Shown piece after piece: positions 33,716-42,134 of a DNA stretch of 64,000 bases. Made by a program: the position numbers and the translations under genes. The notes under the pieces were generated by a model that worked only from the letters and a program-made list of their open reading frames with translations, did not search any database and was not told the origin of the DNA. This stretch comes from Gammaproteobacteria bacterium (GTDB lineage: Bacteria > Pseudomonadota > Gammaproteobacteria > Xanthomonadales > Wenzhouxiangellaceae), in the NCBI GenBank assembly GCA_003565625.1, contig PXBD01000043.1, forward strand, positions 52,505-116,504, in the 5' to 3' direction. Numbering within the stretch: position 1 is the first letter of the stretch; each line of letters begins with the position of its first letter.

Positions 33716-34924
33716 TCAGTCGATCAGCTGCTGCACCATGCGGAAGCCGGCGATCCAGGTGCCGGCCGCCGAGCCCAGGTTGGAGAAGAAAAACACCACG
33801 AAAACGTGGGAAACCCGGTTGTGAAACCAGCCCGAGACGCGCACCACGTCGTCGCGCAGGGTCTCGAAGTCGGCCACCCTGGGCTTGCGCAGCCAGGCTT
33901 CGACCGCGCCGGTCACCATGCCGGCTCCGATCGTGGGATTGAGCGAGGTCAGTGGCGCAGCAAACAGGGCGGTGAGCACGGTCAGTGGGTGAGCCCGGGC
34001 CAGGGCCGCCCCCAGCGCGGACAGCGAGCCGTTGATGACCACCCAGGTCAGGACCAGCGAAAGCCCGAGCTCGGGCGAGCGGGCAAAGCCAACGGCAAAG
34101 CCGCTCAGAACCGCAATCAGGATCAGCCAGGGCAGTGCCTTGAGAACGGGCGAGGGTGGTGGCATCACGTCCAGTTCGGCGACTTCGGCCTTCGGGTCGG
34201 CCTGGCTTTCCAGGGCGGCAGCGGTTCCGGCCAGGTGGCCGGCGCCGAGCACGGCCAGGACGCGCCGGGTCGGGCCGTCGCGATTTTCGGTGCGCAGGCG
34301 GGCGGCCATGTAGCGGTCGCGCTCGGCGATCAGCGCTTCGTACAGCTCCGGGCTGGATTCGGAAAACTCGCTGAAGGTCTGGGTCAGGAGGTCGCCCTCC
34401 TTGAGTTGTTCGATGTCTTCTTCGCTGATCTGCTCGCGCGAAAACAGCGAAAAAATCAGTCCGTTGATCATCACCCAGCGCTTCCACAGCGACAGGCGCC
34501 GACTGGCCCGCCGCAGGGTGGTGCCGATTTCGCGGTCGATCAACTGGACCGGCACACCGGCGCGCTCGGCACCGGCGATGGCGGCCTTCATTTCGGCGCC
34601 CGGCTCGATGCCGAACTGGTCGGCGATACGGCGCTGGTAGGCGCCCAGCGCCAGCGAGGCCATCATCATTCCGGCCTTGCCCTGGCGCAGCAGGGAAAAC
34701 AGGTTCAGTTCGCGCCAGCTATCTTCCCGGGTCATCGCCTGGTAGCGAGAGTTGCACAGTTCGATGGCCACAGCGTCGTAGTGGCCGCTTTCAAGCAGGC
34801 GTTGCACGGTCTCGGCGCTGGTGCGCGAGACGTGGGCCGTGCCCAGCAGGGTGTATTCCACGCCGTCACGCTCTAGGGTTGTAACCGGTTCGTTGCCGAA
34901 CAGCTCGGTAGGGTCAACGCTCAT
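33716..34924 (-). CDS. TraB/GumN-family protein with membrane C-terminus
   Basis: 402 residues. The N-terminal domain has the family motifs TLLGTAHVS near residue 26, VAIELCNSRY near residue 51 and VLAVLGAGHL near residue 222, which include the GxxH-type residues of TraB/Tiki proteases. The C-terminal third has about four membrane segments (ALPWLILIAVLSGFAVGF and others). TraB is named from an enterococcal pheromone-shutdown protein; metazoan Tiki relatives are metalloproteases. The bacterial housekeeping role is unknown. Same strand as the DUF349 gene, 69 bases upstream. Confidence 0.8.
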   Translation of the reverse strand: MSVDPTELFGNEPVTTLERDGVEYTLLGTAHVSRTSAETVQRLLESGHYDAVAIELCNSRYQAMTREDSWRELNLFSLLRQGKAGMMMASLALGAYQRRIADQFGIEPGAEMKAAIAGAERAGVPVQLIDREIGTTLRRASRRLSLWKRWVMINGLIFSLFSREQISEEDIEQLKEGDLLTQTFSEFSESSPELYEALIAERDRYMAARLRTENRDGPTRRVLAVLGAGHLAGTAAALESQADPKAEVAELDVMPPPSPVLKALPWLILIAVLSGFAVGFARSPELGLSLVLTWVVINGSLSALGAALARAHPLTVLTALFAAPLTSLNPTIGAGMVTGAVEAWLRKPRVADFETLRDDVVRVSGWFHNRVSHVFVVFFFSNLGSAAGTWIAGFRMVQQLID

Positions 34925-35046
34925 GCCTGGGTCGGGTCGTCAAGGGAAGTCCGCAAGTGTAGACGCTCGGGGCGGCGCGCGCTGACTCCGTCGCGCAGCT
35001 AACCGATTCGGCACAATAGGCTTTCATTTGTTGCCAAGGCCAGATC

Positions 35047-35610
35047 ATGTCCCGAATTGCGCCCAAGCCGCTGCACGAGTATCCGTTCTACATCCGGTTT
35101 TTTCTCCGCCGCCAGCGCCGGGTATACGGAGCTGTGCTCGCCCCGTCGTGGTTGTGGGGACGCCTGCCCGCTGCCTTTCTTGGGTTGCTCGGACTGCTCG
35201 GCGTATTCAATCGCCGATCCTACCCGGTCGACAGTCGCCTGCGTTCCCTGGTTTCGATCCGGATTGCCCAGCTCAATGGCTGCCATTTCTGCGTCGATCT
35301 CAATGCCTACAACTTCCTCCAGGCGCAGGGCGACGAGGAGCGCGCCGCCCAGGTCGCTGAATGGCGCGAAAGTGACGCATTCGATCGGCGGGAACGGGCC
35401 GCACTCGACTGGGCCGAGCAGGTCACCGAGGATTGCGCCGGTACCGGACCGGAGCAGATCGAAGGCCTGCGCGAACACTTCAGCGATGACGAGATCACCG
35501 CGCTGACGGCCTGGGTCGGGTTTCAGAACATGAGCGCCAAGTTCAACGCCGCGCTGGGCGCAGAGGAGCATGGCTTCTGTGATGCAGGTAAAAGCGGGAA
35601 GACCGACTGA
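35047..35610 (+). CDS. AhpD/carboxymuconolactone-decarboxylase-like protein
   Basis: 187 residues. The all-helical AhpD-like fold is marked by LNGCHFCVDLNAYN, with redox cysteines C79 and C82 and a conserved His between them, then a second helix pair with ERAALDWAEQVTED. Such proteins reduce peroxides or act as thiol-based alkylhydroperoxidases; the CxxC here supports a redox role over a decarboxylase role. It is transcribed away from the TraB-family gene. Confidence 0.8.
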   Translation: MSRIAPKPLHEYPFYIRFFLRRQRRVYGAVLAPSWLWGRLPAAFLGLLGLLGVFNRRSYPVDSRLRSLVSIRIAQLNGCHFCVDLNAYNFLQAQGDEERAAQVAEWRESDAFDRRERAALDWAEQVTEDCAGTGPEQIEGLREHFSDDEITALTAWVGFQNMSAKFNAALGAEEHGFCDAGKSGKTD

Positions 35611-35631
35611 TCAGCTGGTCAGTCATCGAGT

Positions 35632-35660
35632 TTGCTATTTGTGCGCTGCACAGGTACTCT
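35632..35660 (+). promoter_or_regulatory. Candidate promoter of the PatZ-like gene
   Basis: TTGCTA (35632-35637) and TACTCT (35655-35660) are separated by exactly 17 bases, predicting a start near 35667 and a leader of about 40 bases. Both boxes are partial matches. Confidence 0.35.
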
Positions 35661-35705
35661 CGTGGCAGGGGTAGAGACACTGTCATTCATTAGCAGGTAA
35701 ACCCC

Positions 35706-38390
35706 ATGAACCGTCATTTTCTCGACCTCCTGTTTTCTGCTTCGAGTATCGCCGTGATCGGTGCCAGCGAGCGCGAGGGCTCGGTCGGCGCAGTCGTTTT
35801 TCGCAACCTGCTCGACGGCGATTTTGGGGGCCAGTTATTCGCCGTCAACCCCAGCCGGTCCGAGGTTCAGGGCCAGCCATGCTGGCCGGACATTGCCGCC
35901 GTCGGCGCGGACGTCGAACTGGCCGTGATCACCGCCCCGGCCGCCGTCGTTCCTGACATCCTGCGCCAGTGTGGACAGGAGGGCGTACGCGGTGCCGTCA
36001 TTCTGTCGGCCGGCTTTGCCGAACTGGGTCCCGCCGGCAGGAAACGCCAGGAAAAGCTGGTCGAGATTGCCCGCGAAACGGGCATGCGCCTGGTCGGGCC
36101 CAATTGCCTGGGCATCATGCGGCCGGTAGCCGGTATCAACGCCACTTTCAGCCGGAACAAGGCCTCCAGAGGAAACCTCGCCCTGATCTCACAGTCCGGG
36201 GCCATCTGCACGGCCATTCTCGACTGGGCCGAAGCCCAGGGCGTGGGCTTTTCGGTGGTCGCGTCCATGGGTAACGCCGCCGATGTCGATTTCGGCGACC
36301 TGCTCGACTATCTAGCGCTCGACCCGGAAACCCGCAGCATCCTGCTCTACGTCGAGGGGATTCAGCAGGCGCGTCGTTTCATGAGCGGTCTGCGCGCGGC
36401 CGCGCGCATGAAACCGGTCATCGTGATCAAGTCCGGTCGTCATGCCGAAGGTTCCCGCGCGGCCATGTCGCATACCGGCGCCATCGTCGGTGCCGATGAT
36501 GTGTTCGACGCGGCCCTCGAGCGGGCCGGCGTGGTCCGGGCAGATTCCATCTACAACCTGTTTTCCGCGGCCCGGATTCTGTCCAGCGGGTATCGCGCCG
36601 AGGGCAACCGCCTGGCCATCGTGACCAACGCCGGTGGGCCGGCGGTGATGGCCACCGATCGCGCGGTCGAACTCGACATCCGCATGGCCGAGCTGGGTTC
36701 GCAAGCGTTGGATACTCTCGGCAAGGCGCTGCCGGCACAGTGGTCGCGCGGCAATCCGGTTGACGTGCTGGGCGACGCGGAACCGGATCGGTACCGTGTC
36801 GCGGTCACCGCCTGCCTGGAAGATGCCCAGGTCGACGCGGTCCTGGTCATCCTCACGCCGCAGGCGATGACCGATATCGAGGCTACTGCGCAGGTGGTCA
36901 GCGAGCTGGCTGCCGGCACCCGCAAGCCGGTGCTGGCCTGCTGGATGGGCGATAGCCAGGTGCGCACCGCCCGCGACTTGCTGACGTCCTCGCATGTGCC
37001 GCATTTCACGACCCCCGAGGCCGCGGTCGAAGCGTTTGCCTACCTCGCCGCCTACGGTCGGAACCAGCGCTTGCTGATGCAGGTACCCAACCCCCTGACC
37101 GACCGCACGCCGCCCGACCTTGAAAGCGCTCGTCTGATCATCGAGGGTGCCTTGGCCGACGGTCGCAGCAGCCTGAGCACGCTGGAAGGCAAGGCGGTAC
37201 TGGCCGCGTTTCGAATCCCGGTTACCGCCAGCGCGCGGGCTGCCTCTCCCGGCGAGGCCCTGGTGGCAGCCGGCACCGTGGGCTACCCGGTGGCTATGAA
37301 GATTGATTCTTTGGATATCACGCACAAATCCGATGTGCATGGAGTCCGTCTTAACATCAGCAGCCCGGAGCACGTCCGCAACGCCTATCGGCATATGGTC
37401 GACGAGGCCGCTCGCCTGCGACCGGATGCGCGCATCGACGGCGTGACGGTAGAAAAAATGCACGACAGCCCCTACGGACGTGAGCTTCTGGTGGGTGTCA
37501 TCCGCGACCCGGTCTTCGGCCCGGTGATCAGTTTCGGCTCCGGTGGGACGCGGGTGGAAATCCTCAACGACCGGTCCGTGGCCCTGCCGCCGCTGAACCG
37601 GGTCCTTATCGAGGGCATGATCCAGCGCACCCGCGTTGCCCGCCTGCTGCAGGAATTTCGCAACATGCCGGTGGTGGACCACTCGGCTCTGGAGCGCGTT
37701 CTGCTGCGGGTCTCGGAAATGGTGTGCGAACTGCCCGAAATCCTCGAGATGGATATCAACCCCCTGATCGTCGATGAAAACGGGCTGATGGCGGTAGATG
37801 CGCGGTTCTCCGTGGGCCATCCGGAAGCTGCGCTCCCGCGCTATGGACACATGGCTATACACCCGTATCCGGCCCACCTGGTACGCAAGGTGCAGATGCC
37901 CGACGGCACCGACCTGACGATTCGGCCGATTCGGCCCGAAGATGCCGAGATTGAACGAGAATTCGTCCGCAATCTGTCGCCGCAGTCGCGCTATTTTCGT
38001 TTCATGCAGGCGGTCAGTGAACTCACCCAGGCGATGCTGGTGCGTTTTACCCAGATCGACTACGACCGCGAAATGGCGCTGATCGCGGTTCGTGCGGACG
38101 AAGACGGGCAAGAAACCCAAGTGGCCGTTGGCCGATATACGGTCGACGCGGATAAGGATGCCTGCGAGTTCGCCCTTACAGTGGCCGACGACTGGCAGGG
38201 TCGGGGGATCGGTTCACGGCTGATGCACGAACTGATGGACGTGGCGCGCTCGCGCGGGCTGAGCCTCATGCGCGGCGAGGTGCTGGCCGAAAACCAGAGC
38301 ATGATCTCGCTGATGCAACGCCTGGATTTTGCGATCAGTACTGATCCGGACGAGCCCGGCCTGAGAAGGGTACGCAAACGCCTGCATTGA
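35706..38390 (+). CDS. PatZ-like acyl-CoA-synthetase/GNAT protein acetyltransferase
   Basis: 894 residues (E. coli PatZ/Pka 886). Residues 1 to about 480 are the NDP-forming acyl-CoA synthetase CoA-binding and ligase parts, with VIGASEREGSVG, LVGPNCLGIM, LISQSGA and SHTGAIVGAD. Residues about 480-710 are the ATP-grasp part (AMKIDSLDITHKSDVHGVRLN). Residues about 725-890 are a GNAT domain (EFALTVADDWQGRGIGSRLM). In enterobacteria such proteins acetylate lysines of acetyl-CoA synthetase and other enzymes. The His of SHTG is kept, so I cannot exclude ligase activity. It stands alone and is convergent with ghrA. Confidence 0.88.
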   Translation: MNRHFLDLLFSASSIAVIGASEREGSVGAVVFRNLLDGDFGGQLFAVNPSRSEVQGQPCWPDIAAVGADVELAVITAPAAVVPDILRQCGQEGVRGAVILSAGFAELGPAGRKRQEKLVEIARETGMRLVGPNCLGIMRPVAGINATFSRNKASRGNLALISQSGAICTAILDWAEAQGVGFSVVASMGNAADVDFGDLLDYLALDPETRSILLYVEGIQQARRFMSGLRAAARMKPVIVIKSGRHAEGSRAAMSHTGAIVGADDVFDAALERAGVVRADSIYNLFSAARILSSGYRAEGNRLAIVTNAGGPAVMATDRAVELDIRMAELGSQALDTLGKALPAQWSRGNPVDVLGDAEPDRYRVAVTACLEDAQVDAVLVILTPQAMTDIEATAQVVSELAAGTRKPVLACWMGDSQVRTARDLLTSSHVPHFTTPEAAVEAFAYLAAYGRNQRLLMQVPNPLTDRTPPDLESARLIIEGALADGRSSLSTLEGKAVLAAFRIPVTASARAASPGEALVAAGTVGYPVAMKIDSLDITHKSDVHGVRLNISSPEHVRNAYRHMVDEAARLRPDARIDGVTVEKMHDSPYGRELLVGVIRDPVFGPVISFGSGGTRVEILNDRSVALPPLNRVLIEGMIQRTRVARLLQEFRNMPVVDHSALERVLLRVSEMVCELPEILEMDINPLIVDENGLMAVDARFSVGHPEAALPRYGHMAIHPYPAHLVRKVQMPDGTDLTIRPIRPEDAEIEREFVRNLSPQSRYFRFMQAVSELTQAMLVRFTQIDYDREMALIAVRADEDGQETQVAVGRYTVDADKDACEFALTVADDWQGRGIGSRLMHELMDVARSRGLSLMRGEVLAENQSMISLMQRLDFAISTDPDEPGLRRVRKRLH

Positions 38391-38414
38391 GCCCTGCGCG
38401 ATCCTGGCAGGCTC
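38389..38414. terminator. Hairpin between convergent PatZ-like and GhrA-like genes
   Basis: GAGCCCTGC pairs with GCAGGCTC with one bulged C and a loop of about 9 bases. The stem overlaps both stop codons. There is no T-run, so it is a modest candidate for a bidirectional terminator. Confidence 0.35.
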
Positions 38415-39336
38415 AGTAACCGTGTGTTCGATCGACCGGACGGAGCGGCAACTGACCGGCCACGACTCTTCGGTAGCTTTCGACAATCAGCTCGGCGGCC
38501 TCCTGATCGGAGGTGATGCTGGCGCAGTGGGGCGTGATGGACACCGCCGGGTGTGAGCAGAACGGGTGGCTTGGCGGCAGCGGCTCTTCCTCGAACACGT
38601 CCAGGATAGCGGCCGCCGGCTGCCCGCGCGCCAGGCCCGCGATCAGATCGGCTTCGACCAGGTGCGGGCCACGACCGACGTTGATCACTACACTTCCGGG
38701 CTGCATCGAGGCGAACAGCCTGGCGTTGAGCAGGCCGCGCGTGTCCGGGGTGAGCGGCAGCAGGCAGACCAGGTAGTCGCTCCATCCGGCCAGTTCCTCC
38801 AGCCCGGCCCGGCCGGACGCTACGCTCAGCCCGTCCGGCCCGCGGCCGCTGCGGCTGAATCCCCGCACCGGTACGTCCAGGGCCTGCAGGGCTGTGGCGG
38901 TTGCCGTGCCCATTGCGCCCATTCCGAGCAGGCCGACCCGGGGTGGCCTGGCGGGGGTCCAGGGGCGCCACTCAGCGCGTGCCTGCTGGCTGCGAAAGTC
39001 GGCCAGGCCACGCCAGTGGCCCAGTACCTGGGCGACGACGTAGCCGGCCATGTCGGCGGCCAGGCGGCGCCCTGCCAGCCGTCCGACCGGTAGGTCGGGC
39101 GGCAGGTCGGGGTCGGTCAGTACATGTTCGACTCCGGCGCCCAGCGAGGATACCGCGAGCAGTCCACCCAGGCCTCGCAGCAGGCCGGCAGGCTGCTGCC
39201 ACAAAACGGCAAAGCGAATCTCTTCCAGCGCGCCGCTGTTCGGCCACAGGCGCACGTCCAGATCGGGATCACGCGCCTGGATCTCGGCGGCCAGCTCGCT
39301 GCTGTCGCGATCCGGGGTGACGATGAGCAGGCTCAT
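38413..39336 (-). CDS. D-2-hydroxyacid dehydrogenase, glyoxylate/hydroxypyruvate reductase A-like
   Basis: 307 residues (E. coli GhrA 312). The nucleotide-binding motif is GLLGMGAMG, followed by CLLPLTPDTRGLLNARLF, INVGRGPHLVEADL and the catalytic region ILDVFEEEPLPPSHPFCSHPAVSITPHCAS, whose histidine is in TPH. It likely reduces glyoxylate or hydroxypyruvate with NADPH. It is 31 bases downstream of the third amidohydrolase gene on the same strand and may belong to that operon. Confidence 0.85.
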   Translation of the reverse strand: MSLLIVTPDRDSSELAAEIQARDPDLDVRLWPNSGALEEIRFAVLWQQPAGLLRGLGGLLAVSSLGAGVEHVLTDPDLPPDLPVGRLAGRRLAADMAGYVVAQVLGHWRGLADFRSQQARAEWRPWTPARPPRVGLLGMGAMGTATATALQALDVPVRGFSRSGRGPDGLSVASGRAGLEELAGWSDYLVCLLPLTPDTRGLLNARLFASMQPGSVVINVGRGPHLVEADLIAGLARGQPAAAILDVFEEEPLPPSHPFCSHPAVSITPHCASITSDQEAAELIVESYRRVVAGQLPLRPVDRTHGY

Positions 39337-39367
39337 CGCGCCATCCGGCCGCCGGCCGGGGGCGGGT

Positions 39368-40645
39368 TCACGGCGTGGCGGTTTGCAGGCGCTGGTGGTA
39401 GCGCTGGTGCAGCCGGCGGCCCCGGTCGCGCATCAGGTCGTACTCGACGCCGTCGATCCAGGCGTGGCGAATCTGGGTCATGGGCTCCAGCGGGTCGCCG
39501 GTGCTGGCAAACAGACTGGCCTGCTTGCCGACTTCAATCGAGCCCAGGCGATCGCCCACGCCCAGGATCTCGGCCGGCCACAGGGTCACGCTTTTCAGCG
39601 CCGCGGCCGGGTCCAGGCCGTGGGCTGCGGCGGTGCCGGCATGGAACGGCAGGTTGCGGGCGTTGGCCACGTCCATGCCGCCGCCGTTATCGCTGATGGC
39701 AAAGCGAACGCCGGCCTCGTGCAGGCGCGCGGCGGCGGTGAAGGCCATGTCGTATGGCTCCCAGCGGCGCACCGGCATGGCGTGCACAGCGCGCAGAATG
39801 ACCGCCACATCGGCCTCGGCAAGGCGCTCGGCGGCGTACTGGACGTCGGCATTGGCGACCAGGATGACGCGCTCGAAGTCGTGGCTCTCGGCCCAGTCCA
39901 AGGCAGCCTCGATGACCTCGATGCCGTTGGCGTGCAGCATCAGCGGCACCTCACCGGCCAGCAGCGGGCCCAGTGCTTCCAGCTGGTCGTTGCGCGCCGG
40001 GCGGGGCGCCTGTCCAGCCCCCGCGGCGCGCTCGGCGGCGTGCCAGTGACGTGCCTGCTCCAGGGTCTCGTCGATCAATTGCAGATCCTCGTTATCCTCA
40101 TCGGAGGCCGCGCCGGGCGGAAAGGCCACATGCATTGCGGTCGGGCTGTGGAAGACCATTTCCTCCCAGCTCCAGCCCTCCAGCTGCAGCAGGGCAGAGG
40201 TGCCGCGGATCAGGCCACCGCCGGGCATCACGTGGGCGTTGAGGACGCCGCCGGCAATCGCGGCCGGCAGCAGTTCGGAGTCATGGTTGACGGCGACTTC
40301 GACCCGGAGGGCGGCGTTGATGGAGCCCATTTCCGCGGTATCCACCGTCCCGGCCACGCTGCTGATTTCAGTCAGCCCCAGCTGGGTGCCGGGGTGGACA
40401 AAGCCCGGGTACAGGTGCAGGCCGGACAGGTCAACCACCGTTGCCTGTTCGGGGATCTCGAGGCCGGCGCCGACGTCCTGGATCAGGCCGTTTTCAATCA
40501 GCACGACGCCGTCTTCGATGGGCTCGGCGCTGACCGGGTGAACCGTGGCGCCGGTCAGCGCGGTGATTTCGGCGCGCGCTGGCAGCCAGGCCAGCAGGCC
40601 CAGCACGACAAGGCCGGCGGCCGGCAGCAGGTTCTTAGTGATCAT
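39368..40645 (-). CDS. Exported amidohydrolase-fold protein lacking the HxH motif
   Basis: 425 residues from the ATG at 40645; an ATG at 40666 is also in frame. The signal peptide ends near PARA-E. The fold begins ITALTGATVHPVSAEPIEDGVVLIENG and ends with ILGVGDRLGSIEVGKQASLFASTG, as in imidazolonepropionase-like amidohydrolases. Where the family has GxxDxHxH, this protein reads YPGFVHPGTQLG, so the first metal pair is lost. MLHANG and FAISDNGG occupy later metal-site regions. Periplasmic or exported; catalysis is doubtful. The start lies 11 bases inside the preceding gene. Confidence 0.72.
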   Translation of the reverse strand: MITKNLLPAAGLVVLGLLAWLPARAEITALTGATVHPVSAEPIEDGVVLIENGLIQDVGAGLEIPEQATVVDLSGLHLYPGFVHPGTQLGLTEISSVAGTVDTAEMGSINAALRVEVAVNHDSELLPAAIAGGVLNAHVMPGGGLIRGTSALLQLEGWSWEEMVFHSPTAMHVAFPPGAASDEDNEDLQLIDETLEQARHWHAAERAAGAGQAPRPARNDQLEALGPLLAGEVPLMLHANGIEVIEAALDWAESHDFERVILVANADVQYAAERLAEADVAVILRAVHAMPVRRWEPYDMAFTAAARLHEAGVRFAISDNGGGMDVANARNLPFHAGTAAAHGLDPAAALKSVTLWPAEILGVGDRLGSIEVGKQASLFASTGDPLEPMTQIRHAWIDGVEYDLMRDRGRRLHQRYHQRLQTATP

Positions 40646-42134
40646 GGAGCAGGCAGTATTCGTCATGGTCGATTTCCGATGCGCGGTAGCCGGTCAGGTG
40701 GGTGGCGAAGCTTGCAACGCGGGTGCGCCGGCCGGGAGAGAAGTCCTCTTCGCTGGCGGGCTCGCCGTCGCCGTTGGCGGCCGGTTCGTCGCTGGCCAAA
40801 GCCAGGGCAATGAGTTCGGCGCGCTCTTCTTCCAGGGCGGCGCGCATGCGCTGATCGGCCTCGCGGTCAAAGTAGCGGCGGCCGTCGACCCAGGTCTGCT
40901 CAACCAGGCTATAGGCCGACAGCGGGTGGCCGTTCCAGATCACGAAATCGGCATCGAGGCCAACCTGGAGGCTTCCGATCCGGTTGGCGACGCCCAGTTG
41001 CTCGGCCGGGAAAGCGGTGATCATCTGCAGGGCCACGTGCGGGTCGACGCCCCCGTAGCGGACCGCTTTGGCCGCCTCCAGGTTCATGCGTCGGGCCAGC
41101 TCGGCGTTGTCGGAATGCAGACCGGTCAGAACACCGGCTTCGTGCATCAGGGCCGGGTTGTAGCCGATGCCGTCGATGGCTTCGTACTTGAATGCCCACC
41201 AGTCGATGAAGACCGAGGCCCCGGCGCCATGGGCGGCCAGCTGTGGCCCGATCTTGTAGCCCTCAAGGACATGCTGGAAGGTCTTGATAGTGAAATCGAA
41301 CTGCTCGGCGATCCGCATCAGGGCCAGCATTTCATCGGCCCGGTAGGCGTGGCTGTGAACATCGCGCTCGCCATGAATGACCTCGGCCACGGCGGCCAGC
41401 TGATGGTTGGGGCGCGGCGGGACCCGATCGCCGCCGGCCCGGCCGGAAGGATGACTCGCGTGGGCGGCGCGGTAGTCGGCGGCCTGCTGGAACAGCTCGC
41501 GGATGACCTGCTCGACGCCGTGGCGGGTCTGCGGATAGCGCGCCACCTCGGCGTTCCAGTTGCTCTGCTTGGGGTTTTCGCCGAGGGCGAACTTGATTCC
41601 CTCGGGAGCATCCTCAAACAGCAATTCTGCCGGCGCGGCACCCCAGCGCATCTTGATAACGGCCATCTGGCCGCCTATGGCGTTGGCCGAGCCATGCAGC
41701 AGGTTGATCGCGGTCACGCCGCCGGCCAGCTGACGGTAGATGTTGATCGACTCAGCGTCGATCACGTCGCGGATACGCACATCGGCGGTGTTGATGCGCG
41801 AACTTTCATTGACCCCGCCGATGATCGCGGCGTGCGAATGGGCATCGATGATGCCCGGGGTAAGGTGTTTGCCGGCCGCGTCGATCTCGACCGCGTTGGG
41901 TGGTGCTTCCAGGCCCTGGCCGATGGCGGCGATGCGGCCGTTGCGAACCAGCAGGTCGGCTTCCTCCAGGATGCCGGCTTCAGCGCCGGTCCAGATCGTT
42001 GCATTGCGCACCACAAGCACGGCGGGCCGGGGCGGTTCGGGGCTGTTCCAGGCCTCGATGTCGGGCGTCCAGTCGCCCAGGGCCGGCACGGTGGCGAGGG
42101 CCGCAATGCCCAGGCTCAGCATCATTTTGCGCAT
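40635..42134 (-). CDS. Exported metal-dependent amidohydrolase
   Basis: 499 residues. The signal peptide is about 1-20. Amidohydrolase motifs are complete: GIIDAHSHA for the first metal site, then VHSHAYRADEM and TGLHSDNAEL for later histidines and the catalytic Asp. LGVANRIGSLQVGLDADFVIWNGHPL is the usual small-domain return. It likely hydrolyses a peptide, cyclic imide or amide in the periplasm. An unusual C-terminal tail of about 55 residues is rich in acidic residues and histidine. Its ATG overlaps the TGA of the upstream gene; only this member of the trio keeps HxH. Confidence 0.82.
   Translation of the reverse strand: MRKMMLSLGIAALATVPALGDWTPDIEAWNSPEPPRPAVLVVRNATIWTGAEAGILEEADLLVRNGRIAAIGQGLEAPPNAVEIDAAGKHLTPGIIDAHSHAAIIGGVNESSRINTADVRIRDVIDAESINIYRQLAGGVTAINLLHGSANAIGGQMAVIKMRWGAAPAELLFEDAPEGIKFALGENPKQSNWNAEVARYPQTRHGVEQVIRELFQQAADYRAAHASHPSGRAGGDRVPPRPNHQLAAVAEVIHGERDVHSHAYRADEMLALMRIAEQFDFTIKTFQHVLEGYKIGPQLAAHGAGASVFIDWWAFKYEAIDGIGYNPALMHEAGVLTGLHSDNAELARRMNLEAAKAVRYGGVDPHVALQMITAFPAEQLGVANRIGSLQVGLDADFVIWNGHPLSAYSLVEQTWVDGRRYFDREADQRMRAALEEERAELIALALASDEPAANGDGEPASEEDFSPGRRTRVASFATHLTGYRASEIDHDEYCLLHDH

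Noticed and set aside
35047..35610. 4-carboxymuconolactone decarboxylase of the protocatechuate pathway
   Set aside because: The CxxC with a histidine between fits AhpD-like redox proteins, and no aromatic catabolism genes are near.
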